From positions 1 through 10,104 of the forward strand of contig JAKAMV010000280.1 of the NCBI GenBank assembly GCA_021812735.1: 10,104 nt of DNA. The letters are read 5' to 3'. The notes beneath the pieces were generated by a model, which was not told where the DNA came from, did not search any database, and saw only the letters and a list, made by a program, of their open reading frames with translations. This DNA is from Chloroflexota bacterium (GTDB lineage Bacteria > Chloroflexota > Limnocylindria > Limnocylindrales > CSP1-4). This document shows positions 1-7,994 of the stretch, piece by piece. The position numbers were made by a program, and so were the translations under genes. Positions within the stretch are counted from its first letter, which is position 1, and each line of letters begins with the position of its first letter.

Positions 1-2
1 TC

Positions 3-3000
3 GCGCTCGACCGGGATGCCGCCGTGCGCCTCCTCGGCCCTGACGCGCTGCGCCTCCCGACGGCACCGGGCGGCCTCGACCCCGACGCGCTCGCCCGCGC
101 GGTCGGCGCCCCGAGCGGGCGCTCGCTCCTCGCCGACATGGTGGCGCGCCGGGACCGCTCGAGGTGGGCCGCGACCGAGGCGGCGGCGCGGACCCTCGCT
201 GGGCAGCCGCCCCGCAGCGCCCCCGCCGAGGCCGCCGGAGAGCTCCCGGAGGCGTCCAGGCTCCTGACCGCCCGCTGGCACGCCCTGAGCCCCGAGGAGC
301 GCGCCCGCGAGGCCTACATCGACCGGAACACCGGACTTCTGAACGAGCGCGCCTTCCGGGAGCTGCCGCCCGACCCGGCGAGGCCGCTCGTCGGCCACAT
401 CTCGATCGAGGGCACGAAGTGGGTGCAGGACCACCCAGGGACGGGCCACGGGGTGGGGGATCTGCTCTACCGGATGGCCGGCAGGGCGCTCCAGGAGGTC
501 GCGCCGGAGGCCTCGCCGGCGAAGGTGGGCGGCGACTTCGCGGTCCGGGTGAAGGACCAGGCGGAGCTCGACGGCATCCTCGAGCGCCTCAACGAGGCGA
601 TGCCGGTGAAGGGGTTCTCGGCCACCGGCGCGGCGCGGGAGGGCCTCGAGGGCGCCCAGGGCGCGCACACCGCCCAGAAGGCGGCCGCGGAGCAGGCCGG
701 CCTGCGCGCGGAGCGCGGGAAGCGGCCCCTGGGGCTGCCGGAGGGGATGACACCGCCGGAGGTGCGGTTCCCGGAGGCTCGAGCGGAGATCCCCGTCCCG
801 GAGGCCCTGGCGGCGCGCCACGGCGCGTTGAGCCCGCAGGAGGCCTTCCGGCGCGTCTACGTCGAGCCTGGCACCGGCATCCTCACCGCGGAGGGCTGGA
901 ACGGCATCCCGCGCAAGGCGCACGTCGCGTCCATCGACCTGAACGGACTCCAGGCCTTCAACGCCCAGCTGGGGGAGGAGGGAGGAGACGCGCTGCTGCA
1001 GGTCTTTGGTGACGACGCTCGGGCCGCCGGGGGGCCCTCTGTCGACTTCGCGCACCTCCACGGCGACGAGTACGCCGCACAACACAACGATCCCGCGGCC
1101 TTGGCGGCGTTCCTCGACAAGCTCCGCTCGGTGTCGGATGATGTGCGCACGGCCATCCGGGCCCCGGATGGCTCGCTCCACGAGGTCCAGGGCCTCCACT
1201 TCGGACAGGGGATCGGAGCCACCGATGCAGAAGCAGAATCCGCCCTCGCCAAGCACAAGCTCGAGCTCACCGCCGCCGGAGAGCGCGGTCCCGACGCCGA
1301 CGCCCGGCGACTCCGGCGTCTCCCCGCCGGGGAAGCCGCGGCCCGGGATCGTGAGCATCTCGATCGGCGGCGTGCAGGTCTGGCACGAGAGCGAGGGGCG
1401 ACTGCCACCGGGCGAGGTGGCGCGCAGGACTTCGTTGGCACGCGAGAAGCTCCGCCGCGAGCGGGAGAAGTAGGGCTCCAGCGGCTCGAGCAGGCCGAGG
1501 CGCCCGAGGGCACGCGGCTCCTCCAAGGCGACCAGGATGGCGTCGACGCCCGGCTGCGCCTCGAGCAGCCGTCGCGGCTCGTGAAGATGGGCAGGGTGGC
1601 TCTCGCCCTGGACCGTCCGGTGGAAGTCACCCACGCCGAGAAGGTCGACAAGCCGGTCGTCGAGCGCGGCACGTTCCGCAACGAGGACACGGGCTGGGAC
1701 ATCGACGTCGGGGCGAGGTCGGAGGGCAAGTCGTCGCAGCTTCTTGCCACCGAGAGCAACAAGGCGGCGCTGCAGGTGCTGCCCGAGCTGCTGCGCCGCG
1801 CGGTCCGCACCGAGTCGGTCGAGGATCGCAAGGCCCGCAGGAACATCCTCGCGGTCCACACGCTCTACGCGCCGATGGAGGTGGACGGGGCTCTCCACCG
1901 GGTGCGGCTCGTCGTTCGGGAGGTGCAGGACGGCGACAGCGCGAGGGTCAAGCAGTACGCGCTGGAGTCGGTGGGGATGGAAAAGGGGGCGCCCGCTTCC
2001 AGTGACGGCAGGCGGCTTGACGCCGACGCAGCCAGCCACAGCGCATCGCCCCCGACCACGACGATAGGAGAGCTGCTCCGCGGCGGCAAGTGGGACGACC
2101 GAACCCCCATGCGGGTCGAGGGGGATGTGCTTGGCCCCGGGCCCTCCTCCAGTCCCGAAACCGTCCTCGAGGCCCGCGGGCGGAAGCAGGGCGATGGCCC
2201 GCGCGGCGAGGTCCGGTTCACGGTCCCGGGCGACGCCGGCGAGCCGATGCGCTTCCGCATCGGCCTGCTCGACTCGGACCGCTCGACGCTGGCCCACGAG
2301 ACCTTCCACGTCCTCAGCCACGTCCTCGGCCGCGTGGCCTCGCGCCCCGACGCGCCGGCGGAGCTGCACGGCGACTACCAGCGGCTCCTCGAGGCCATGG
2401 GCTACGCGGACCACGGGGAGCGGCTCGCCCACCCGGACGCGGCGAAGGAGGAGAAGGCCACCCACCTCTGGGAGATGTACCTCGCCGAGGGGAAGTCGCC
2501 GACGCCGGCGCTCCGCGGCGCCTTCGCCCGCTTCGCCGGCTGGATGGCGCGCATCTACCGCGGCGTCCGCAGCATCGGCGAGCAGTACCGGGAGACCTAC
2601 GGAGAGGGGCTCGCGCTCTCCGACGACGTCCGCCAGGTCTTCGACCGGCTCCTCGCGAGCCAGGATCTGAGCGACGAGGCCCGGAGCGAGGCCGAGCCCC
2701 GGCCGCCGGCGGACCTCGAGGCGCTCACCCCTGGCGAGCGCGCGCGCTACGCCGAGCTCGACGCCGCGGACCGCGAGGAGGCGCAGCGCTCGCTGGTGGA
2801 GCGCGCCGCCGAGGACGACCGGCGCGAGACCTCGGCGGCGGCGCAGAGGATGGCGGCCGAGATCCGCGGCCAGGTGGAGCGCGGCCTCGTCGACGGCGAC
2901 CCCGGGCTCCGCGCGGTCGCCTACCTGCAGCGCGGCGAGATCCCGGGGGCCGAGGAGGCGTCGAAGCTCCTGGCCGGGGGCGACGGGCGCCCCCTCAAGC

Positions 3001-6000
3001 TCAGCCGCGCAGCGACCGTGGAGGAGATCGGCGCCGAGGCGACGGCGGCCCTCCCGTGCGGCATCTTCGCCTCCGGGAAGCGCGGCGTCTCGCCGGCCGA
3101 GCTCGCGGCGCGCTTCGGGTTCGCGGACGCCAAGGACTTCCTCGCCGGCATCGCCGGCAAGGACTTCGAGGGGCGCGCCGCCGAGGAGGTCCAGCGCGCC
3201 GTCGACGCCCGCTTCGGCCCGGCGCTCCTCGAGGACCCGGCGCGGGCCCGCGGCGCGGCGCGGGATGCGCTCGCCAACGAGCCGGGGGCGAAGAAGCTGT
3301 TCCTTCGGCTCGAAGCCATCGCCCGGGAGCTCGGCGGCTCCTTCCAGCGGCGCCTCCAGGGGATGAGCTTCGACGCGCTCCGGGAGATCGCCCACGACCG
3401 GCTGCGGGAGAGGCCGCTGCGCTCCATCTCGGCAGAGCGGTACGCCACCATGGCCGCTCGGGCAGCCGACCGCGGCAACCGGGCCTGGGCCGAGGGACGC
3501 AAGGCGGCGGCCTGGAGCGAGGTGGACGCCCAGATCTGGCACCGCGCCTTCGCGCGCGCCGCCGGGGAGCTCCGGGAGGCGGCCGACAAGGCGCAGGCGG
3601 TGGTGGAGGGGTCGAGGGGCGACGCCTGGCGCGCCGCGCTCGGCAAGGCGTCGCCGACCTACCTGGGGGCCCACGACGCCATCCTGGGGGCGCTCGGGAT
3701 CTCGGGCGCGCCGAGCCCGCACGGGCCCGAGGCGGTCCAGCGGCTCTTCACCAGGCTCGTGGCCGACGCGGACGGCGTCGCGCTCGTCCCCGAGCAGGAC
3801 GGCCAGCCGGCCCGGTTCGTCTCGCCCGACTGGAACGCCGACACCATCGCCGACATCGTGCGCAACCCGCGCCGCTGGTCGGACCTGTCGCACGACGACG
3901 CGCTCAACGTCCGCGACCTCGTCAAGAACCTCCGGCACCTCGCGAACGAGCGCAACGAGATCACCATCGAGGGCCGGCGCGCCGACCGCAACGCCATCAT
4001 CGACGAGGCGATCGGGGCGGCCGAGCGCAACCTCCCGAAGCAGCCGCGCATCCCGCGCGACCCGCTCCTTGCCGATCGGTTCCTGCGCTCCCTGCGCCTC
4101 ACCGGCCAATCTGTGGACGCGCTGCTCGCGGACGTGCAGACCATCGCTCACCTGCTCGATGGCGGCGACCGGGCCGGCGTCTTCCACCAGCTGCTCCTCG
4201 ACGGGCGGCTCGCGGCCCGGGACAAGCGGGCCGAGCTCACCAAGCGCTTCCTCGGCGACATCATGGGGAAGTGGGAGGAGAGCGGCCTCGACCGCGAGCG
4301 GCTCTACGACCGGGTCGACGTGTCGAAGGATCTCCCGCTCGACCCGGAGCTCGCCAAGACCTGGAACGGCGACGACGAGGTGACCCGCGCGAACCTCCTG
4401 ATGATGGCCCTCAACATGGGGAACGCCTCGAACGAGGAGCGGCTCCTCGGCGGCTACAAGTGGGGCCGCGACCAGGTCCTGACCACCCTCGCGAAGCACC
4501 TCAACGCGAAGGAGTGGCGCTGGGTCCAGGGGGTCTGGGACGCGCTGGAGCACGGCGGCGCGACCTCCGGGCCCACGCTCTACGAGGAGATGGCCGAGGC
4601 GCACCGGCAGGACACGGGGCTCGACCTGCAGAAGATCCCCCGCAAGCCGTTCGACGCGCAGACCTCGGACGGCGAGATCGTCCACATGGACGGCGGCTAC
4701 TTCCCGGCGCGGTACGACCCGCGGCCCGGCTCGGTGCGCCGGACGGGCGAGAAGCAGGTGGCCCAGGAGGTCGCCGACTTCTTCCAGGGGAACTACCAGC
4801 GGGCCCCCTCGGTCGCATCCCCGCACGCGAAGGCGCGCGCCGCGCACTTCGAGGACCTCGTCAACCTGAACTGGGGGATCGTCCCGGCGCACATCTCCCA
4901 GGTCATCCAGGACATCGCCTTCCGGCGGTACGTGAAGGACACGGCCGCGATCCTGCTGAACGACCGCTTCTCGAACGCGATGGTTCAGCGGCTCGGGGAG
5001 GAGCGCGCCAAGGTGCCGAGGGCGTGGCTCCAGGCGGTCGCGAACGCCCGCGCGGACTCGGTCCCGGAGCACCTCAGCCGGATCGACCGGGTGTTCACCG
5101 TCGCGCGCAGCAAGGCGGCCATCGCCGCCCTGGGGTGGTCCATCCCGCGGGCCATCGCCGACCTCACCGACCCGCTCGTCGCCGTCTCCGGCGGCCTCGT
5201 CTCGCCCTGGCGCATGGCCGTGGCGCAGGCGAAGACCCTGGCCCGCTGGGGCGAGTCGCGGGACTTCGTCCTCGCCAACTCCGGCGAGGCGCGGGACCGC
5301 CTGGAGAACGTCCAGGGCCAGTTCCGCCACGCGCTCGAGCAGATGGGCAGCAAGGCGGGGATGCAGCACCCGGTGCTCCGCGGCCTGCGGGAGAGCGCCT
5401 ACGTCACCATGGAGATGGTCGACAAGCTGGTCATCACCCCGACCTGGATGGCGCGCTACGAGCAGTCGCGCGCCGAGCTCGCCAAGCAGGGCTTCGCGCC
5501 CGACGAGGCGCACGCCCGGGCGACGAAGGACGCGGACGACGTGATCCGCAAAATCCTCCCGCCGCACGACATCGCCGACCAGCCGGCCATCATGCGCGAC
5601 CGACGCGCGCTCGGGTCGCTCCTCCTCTTCTACGGCCACGCCAACAAGATCTGGAACCTGTACCGGCAGCGCGCGGGCGACGTGATGCAGCAGTTCCGGT
5701 CCGAGGAGGCGACCGCCGGCGACAAGGTGGGCGCGGTGGCGAAGTTCGCGGGCACGGTCCTCGCGGTGAGCATCGTGAACGGGGCGCTCTCCGAGTACCT
5801 CGCCGGCCGGGGCCAGGAGGACGACGAGACCGCCGACGAGTTCCTGGCCCGCAAGAGCCTCGCGGCGCTCTTCTACCCGGTGCCGTTCCTCGGCGCCGCC
5901 GGCGACGCCATCGCGGGCCGGCTCCTCGGCAAGACGAAGGTGCCGGCGTTCTCGATCAGGAACGCGCCGGCGCTCGCGCTGGCCCAGGACATGACTCACA

Positions 6001-6269
6001 GGATTGGCACGGCCGTCGGCCAATGGCAGGACGGGAGCGCCACCGCGGGGACCGTTGCCATGCAAGCCGCCGAGATCGCTCTGGGGTACGCGGCCGGGGC
6101 TCCGACCCGGCAGGTAGACCGATCCGTGAGCTACCTCGGCCACCTCGCCGACCAGACCACCTCCGCGCGCGGGCCGCTCGATGTGCTCGGCGGACTCGTC
6201 TACGGCGAGGACGCGCGAGGCGCCGCGAACCCGCTCACCACCGCCCAGAACGTCGCCTCGGGGGATTGA
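3..6269 (+). CDS. Giant phage polyvalent/virion protein, 5' partial, with two GGDEF-like modules, LPD3-like domain and metallopeptidase motif
   Basis: The frame is open through the left edge, so the real start probably lies upstream; the first in-window start is GTG 24 (residue 1 below, 2081 residues). Domains in order: degenerate GGDEF-like module (about 98-200, GGDF at 169-172); second GGDEF-like module (about 279-420, HGDEY at 346-350); LPD3-like domain (about 550-655); metallopeptidase motif HETFH at 758-762 with a downstream EEKA segment (809-812) and the usual WMARIY and LSDDVRQVFDRLL blocks; a long helical region; then blocks usual in giant phage proteins (ALNMGNASNEERLLGGY near 1462, GGYFPARYDP near 1557) and hydrophobic stretches near the end. 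Known for the family: large phage polyvalent proteins are multi-domain proteins thought to be delivered with the DNA. Inferred: internal virion/ejection protein, given the tail-fibre-like gene 3 bases downstream. Oddity: the frame appears to switch at about 1279-1473 (separate entry), so the N-terminal part may be a separate or broken product. Confidence 0.8.
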   Translation, partial: ALDRDAAVRLLGPDALRLPTAPGGLDPDALARAVGAPSGRSLLADMVARRDRSRWAATEAAARTLAGQPPRSAPAEAAGELPEASRLLTARWHALSPEERAREAYIDRNTGLLNERAFRELPPDPARPLVGHISIEGTKWVQDHPGTGHGVGDLLYRMAGRALQEVAPEASPAKVGGDFAVRVKDQAELDGILERLNEAMPVKGFSATGAAREGLEGAQGAHTAQKAAAEQAGLRAERGKRPLGLPEGMTPPEVRFPEARAEIPVPEALAARHGALSPQEAFRRVYVEPGTGILTAEGWNGIPRKAHVASIDLNGLQAFNAQLGEEGGDALLQVFGDDARAAGGPSVDFAHLHGDEYAAQHNDPAALAAFLDKLRSVSDDVRTAIRAPDGSLHEVQGLHFGQGIGATDAEAESALAKHKLELTAAGERGPDADARRLRRLPAGEAAARDREHLDRRRAGLARERGATATGRGGAQDFVGTREAPPRAGEVGLQRLEQAEAPEGTRLLQGDQDGVDARLRLEQPSRLVKMGRVALALDRPVEVTHAEKVDKPVVERGTFRNEDTGWDIDVGARSEGKSSQLLATESNKAALQVLPELLRRAVRTESVEDRKARRNILAVHTLYAPMEVDGALHRVRLVVREVQDGDSARVKQYALESVGMEKGAPASSDGRRLDADAASHSASPPTTTIGELLRGGKWDDRTPMRVEGDVLGPGPSSSPETVLEARGRKQGDGPRGEVRFTVPGDAGEPMRFRIGLLDSDRSTLAHETFHVLSHVLGRVASRPDAPAELHGDYQRLLEAMGYADHGERLAHPDAAKEEKATHLWEMYLAEGKSPTPALRGAFARFAGWMARIYRGVRSIGEQYRETYGEGLALSDDVRQVFDRLLASQDLSDEARSEAEPRPPADLEALTPGERARYAELDAADREEAQRSLVERAAEDDRRETSAAAQRMAAEIRGQVERGLVDGDPGLRAVAYLQRGEIPGAEEASKLLAGGDGRPLKLSRAATVEEIGAEATAALPCGIFASGKRGVSPAELAARFGFADAKDFLAGIAGKDFEGRAAEEVQRAVDARFGPALLEDPARARGAARDALANEPGAKKLFLRLEAIARELGGSFQRRLQGMSFDALREIAHDRLRERPLRSISAERYATMAARAADRGNRAWAEGRKAAAWSEVDAQIWHRAFARAAGELREAADKAQAVVEGSRGDAWRAALGKASPTYLGAHDAILGALGISGAPSPHGPEAVQRLFTRLVADADGVALVPEQDGQPARFVSPDWNADTIADIVRNPRRWSDLSHDDALNVRDLVKNLRHLANERNEITIEGRRADRNAIIDEAIGAAERNLPKQPRIPRDPLLADRFLRSLRLTGQSVDALLADVQTIAHLLDGGDRAGVFHQLLLDGRLAARDKRAELTKRFLGDIMGKWEESGLDRERLYDRVDVSKDLPLDPELAKTWNGDDEVTRANLLMMALNMGNASNEERLLGGYKWGRDQVLTTLAKHLNAKEWRWVQGVWDALEHGGATSGPTLYEEMAEAHRQDTGLDLQKIPRKPFDAQTSDGEIVHMDGGYFPARYDPRPGSVRRTGEKQVAQEVADFFQGNYQRAPSVASPHAKARAAHFEDLVNLNWGIVPAHISQVIQDIAFRRYVKDTAAILLNDRFSNAMVQRLGEERAKVPRAWLQAVANARADSVPEHLSRIDRVFTVARSKAAIAALGWSIPRAIADLTDPLVAVSGGLVSPWRMAVAQAKTLARWGESRDFVLANSGEARDRLENVQGQFRHALEQMGSKAGMQHPVLRGLRESAYVTMEMVDKLVITPTWMARYEQSRAELAKQGFAPDEAHARATKDADDVIRKILPPHDIADQPAIMRDRRALGSLLLFYGHANKIWNLYRQRAGDVMQQFRSEEATAGDKVGAVAKFAGTVLAVSIVNGALSEYLAGRGQEDDETADEFLARKSLAALFYPVPFLGAAGDAIAGRLLGKTKVPAFSIRNAPALALAQDMTHRIGTAVGQWQDGSATAGTVAMQAAEIALGYAAGAPTRQVDRSVSYLGHLADQTTSARGPLDVLGGLVYGEDARGAANPLTTAQNVASGD
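1279..1473 (+). other. Frame-switch segment inside the giant phage gene, ending in TAG
   Basis: From about 1279 to 1473 the giant gene's own frame yields an Arg-rich, unnatural peptide. By hand count, about 25 of its 64 codons end in A or T. The frame whose codons start at 1279 has only 4 of 64 ending in A or T, matching the rest of the window. It reads as a plausible Pro/Gly-rich linker, then a beta-like segment (PGIVSISIGGVQVWHES) and a charged helix (SLAREKLRREREK), and stops at TAG 1471-1473. Before about 1279 the GGDEF-like module clearly uses the original frame. From 1473 the original frame again has coding-like third positions. No ATG, GTG or TTG occurs in that frame until GTG 1581 and ATG 1587. 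Possible explanations are a compensating insertion and deletion (mutation or sequencing error), a genuine split gene, or a frameshift mechanism. The sequence alone cannot decide. Confidence 0.75.
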
Positions 6270-6272
6270 CCG

Positions 6273-7985
6273 ATGAGAACGCGCCTCCTCGCCGCTGCAG
6301 CCGCAGTCCTCCTCGCGACCGCCGCGCTCGCCATCGTCGCGACCACGACCTCGCGCAACAGCTATGTGGGCGACGGGTCGACCACAGCCTACTCGTTCAC
6401 CTGGCCCTGCACCTACGCCTCCTGGGTGCAGGTGAAGGTCAACACCGTCCTGCTCGCCAGCGGCTACTCGGTCGCGCTGAACGCGGACCAGACGAGCACG
6501 CCGGGCGGCACGGTCACCTTCTCGGTGGCGCCCCCCGCGGGCCAGGCGGTGGTCATCCAGCGCGAGGTGCCGGAGACGCAGACGGTCCACTACTCGCCCT
6601 ACACCGCCTTCCCGGCCGCGACGCACGAGGGCGCGCTCGACCAGCTCACCTACGAGATCCAGCAGCTCGACCGCGGCGTCGGGGACCTCTCGACGGGCAT
6701 CGTCGGGCCCATCGGCCCCACCGGCCCACAGGGCGCCTACGGTCCCATCGGCCCGGCCGGCCCCCAGGGCATCCAGGGCATCCAGGGCGTTCAGGGGCCG
6801 ATCGGACCGGTCGGGCCCACCGGGCCGACGGGTCCAACCGGGCCAGCCGGCCCCACGGGGCCCACCGGTCCCACGGGGCTGACCGGCGCCACCGGGGCCA
6901 CCGGCTCCACGGGAGCGACTGGACCCGCCGGGCCTACGGGGCCCACCGGGCCACAGGGGCCCACCGGGCTGACCGGCGCCACCGGGGCCACCGGCTCCAC
7001 GGGAGCGACTGGACCCGCCGGGCCTACGGGGCCCACCGGGCCACAGGGGCCCACCGGGCCGACCGGCGCCACGGGCGCGACTGGCGCTACCGGCTCGACC
7101 GGCGCCGCCGGAGCCACGGGTCCGACCGGTCCGACCGGCCCGCAGGGCCCGGCTGGGAATGTGGGCACGATCGCGGGGTCCAACTGGACGGCCCAGGGCA
7201 TCCCCGCCGGCACGTACAAGGCGTGCACCTGGAACGGAGAGTCATGGATCGCGGTGGGAAACAGCGTCGCTGCCTACTCGCTCGACGGCGCGACGACCTG
7301 GACGTCCTCCTCCCTCGCCGGCAACTTCCTGTCGGTCGCCGCCGGGACGCCGGTCCCCTCTGGCGCATCCGTCCTCGCCGTGGGGCCGAACGGAGGCGAG
7401 ATCACCAGTGGCACGGGGGCAACCTGGGCGAGCTCCGGGGTCGCGGGGACGACCTACGTCTCCGCGGCGTCGAGCGGCGCCCTGTTCGTCGCCATCGGCG
7501 GCGGCAACAGCGCCGCGTCATCGAATCTCAGCTCCTGGAGCTACGGGACCCCCTCCTCCGCCGCGGTCTCCGTCGTCTACGGCCCGAGCCTCTTCGTCGC
7601 TGTCGGCACGAACTACGCCGCGACCTCGACCGACGGGATCACCTGGACCGCCCGCACCATCCCCGCCGGCGCGTACACCGGGGTCGCATGGAACGGGACC
7701 GTCCTCGTCGCGATCGCCGGGAGCACCTGGGCGACCTCACCGGACGGGATCACCTGGACCGGCCACTCCTTCGCCTCGACGCCCTACCCGGCGCTGATCA
7801 CCGGCTCGGGCGGCCAGTTCGTCGCGACGCCGGCGACGGGCCAGCTCGTCCTCCTGTCCCTCGACGGCATCAGCTGGGTCCTGAAGCCGGTGCCCGTGCA
7901 GGCCGCATCGCCCACCGGGCTCTGCGGGGGCCCGGGGTTCGTCTCGGTCGGCACCAACACCGTCAGCAAGTCCCTCGCCTTCTAA
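6273..7985 (+). CDS. Tail-fibre-like protein: signal-like N-terminus, T7 gp17-type connector, collagen-like stalk, Asp-box repeats
   Basis: 570 residues. ATG 6273 lies 3 bases after the upstream stop, with a G-rich ribosome site at 6260-6264. Residues 1-23 form a classical signal-peptide shape (Arg-containing n-region, then an Ala/Leu core). Residues about 30-135 resemble the N-terminal connector of T7 gp17-type tail fibres: [42 protein letters not shown], then [20 protein letters not shown]. Residues 145-294 are 50 uninterrupted Gly-X-Y triplets, expected to form a trimeric collagen-like stalk. The C-terminal part (about 300-570) has repeats ending in shortened Asp-box-like motifs ([29 protein letters not shown]), suggesting a beta-propeller or related receptor-binding head. 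Known: gp17-type N-termini attach fibres to podovirus tails. Inferred: a host-recognition fibre. Oddity: cytoplasmically assembled fibres are not expected to carry an export signal. It could instead be an exported surface protein encoded by a prophage. Confidence 0.85.
   Translation: MRTRLLAAAAAVLLATAALAIVATTTSRNSYVGDGSTTAYSFTWPCTYASWVQVKVNTVLLASGYSVALNADQTSTPGGTVTFSVAPPAGQAVVIQREVPETQTVHYSPYTAFPAATHEGALDQLTYEIQQLDRGVGDLSTGIVGPIGPTGPQGAYGPIGPAGPQGIQGIQGVQGPIGPVGPTGPTGPTGPAGPTGPTGPTGLTGATGATGSTGATGPAGPTGPTGPQGPTGLTGATGATGSTGATGPAGPTGPTGPQGPTGPTGATGATGATGSTGAAGATGPTGPTGPQGPAGNVGTIAGSNWTAQGIPAGTYKACTWNGESWIAVGNSVAAYSLDGATTWTSSSLAGNFLSVAAGTPVPSGASVLAVGPNGGEITSGTGATWASSGVAGTTYVSAASSGALFVAIGGGNSAASSNLSSWSYGTPSSAAVSVVYGPSLFVAVGTNYAATSTDGITWTARTIPAGAYTGVAWNGTVLVAIAGSTWATSPDGITWTGHSFASTPYPALITGSGGQFVATPATGQLVLLSLDGISWVLKPVPVQAASPTGLCGGPGFVSVGTNTVSKSLAF
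6705..7154 (+). repeat. Collagen-like Gly-X-Y coding repeat, 50 triplets
   Basis: Fifty consecutive 9-base units encode Gly-X-Y without interruption. Most are GPT, GAT, GPQ or GPA; an early stretch is GIQ GIQ GVQ. Collagen-like stalks are well known in phage fibres and fold as triple helices, with Thr and Pro in the X and Y positions stabilising the bacterial and phage versions. The tract joins the gp17-like connector to the Asp-box region. The sequence is low-complexity at DNA level and so prone to slippage and to assembly collapse. Confidence 0.95.
6876..7055 (+). repeat. Perfect 90-bp tandem duplication within the collagen-like tract
   Basis: Bases 6876-6965 and 6966-7055 are identical at all 90 positions on direct comparison, and identity runs 4 more bases into the following unit. 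Each copy encodes 30 residues (10 triplets) starting [15 protein letters not shown]. The copies share unusual synonymous choices (an ACT and a CCT codon in an otherwise G/C-ending gene), so this is a recent DNA duplication and not protein-level convergence. Confidence 0.97.
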
Positions 7986-7989
7986 GGAG
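7984..7989 (+). promoter_or_regulatory. Strong ribosome binding site overlapping the upstream stop codon
   Basis: AAGGAG starts within the TAA stop of the fibre gene and lies 5 bases before ATG 7995. It fixes that start and suggests translational coupling between the two genes. Confidence 0.8.
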
Positions 7990-7994
7990 CCGCC

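Noticed and set aside
857..1861. A 334-codon open frame on the minus strand
   Set aside because: It is opposite clearly coding sequence, its composition is Ser/Arg-rich, and it shows no domain pattern. It is a GC-driven shadow.
6705..7154. Regular short repeats that could suggest a CRISPR or minisatellite
   Set aside because: The 9-base periodicity follows Gly-X-Y codons in a coding frame. There are no unique spacers or palindromic repeats.
6791..7228. Minus-strand open frame encoding Gly-Pro-Val repeats
   Set aside because: It is the antisense image of the collagen-like triplets. The plus-strand version sits in a gene with a ribosome site, a connector domain and a head domain.
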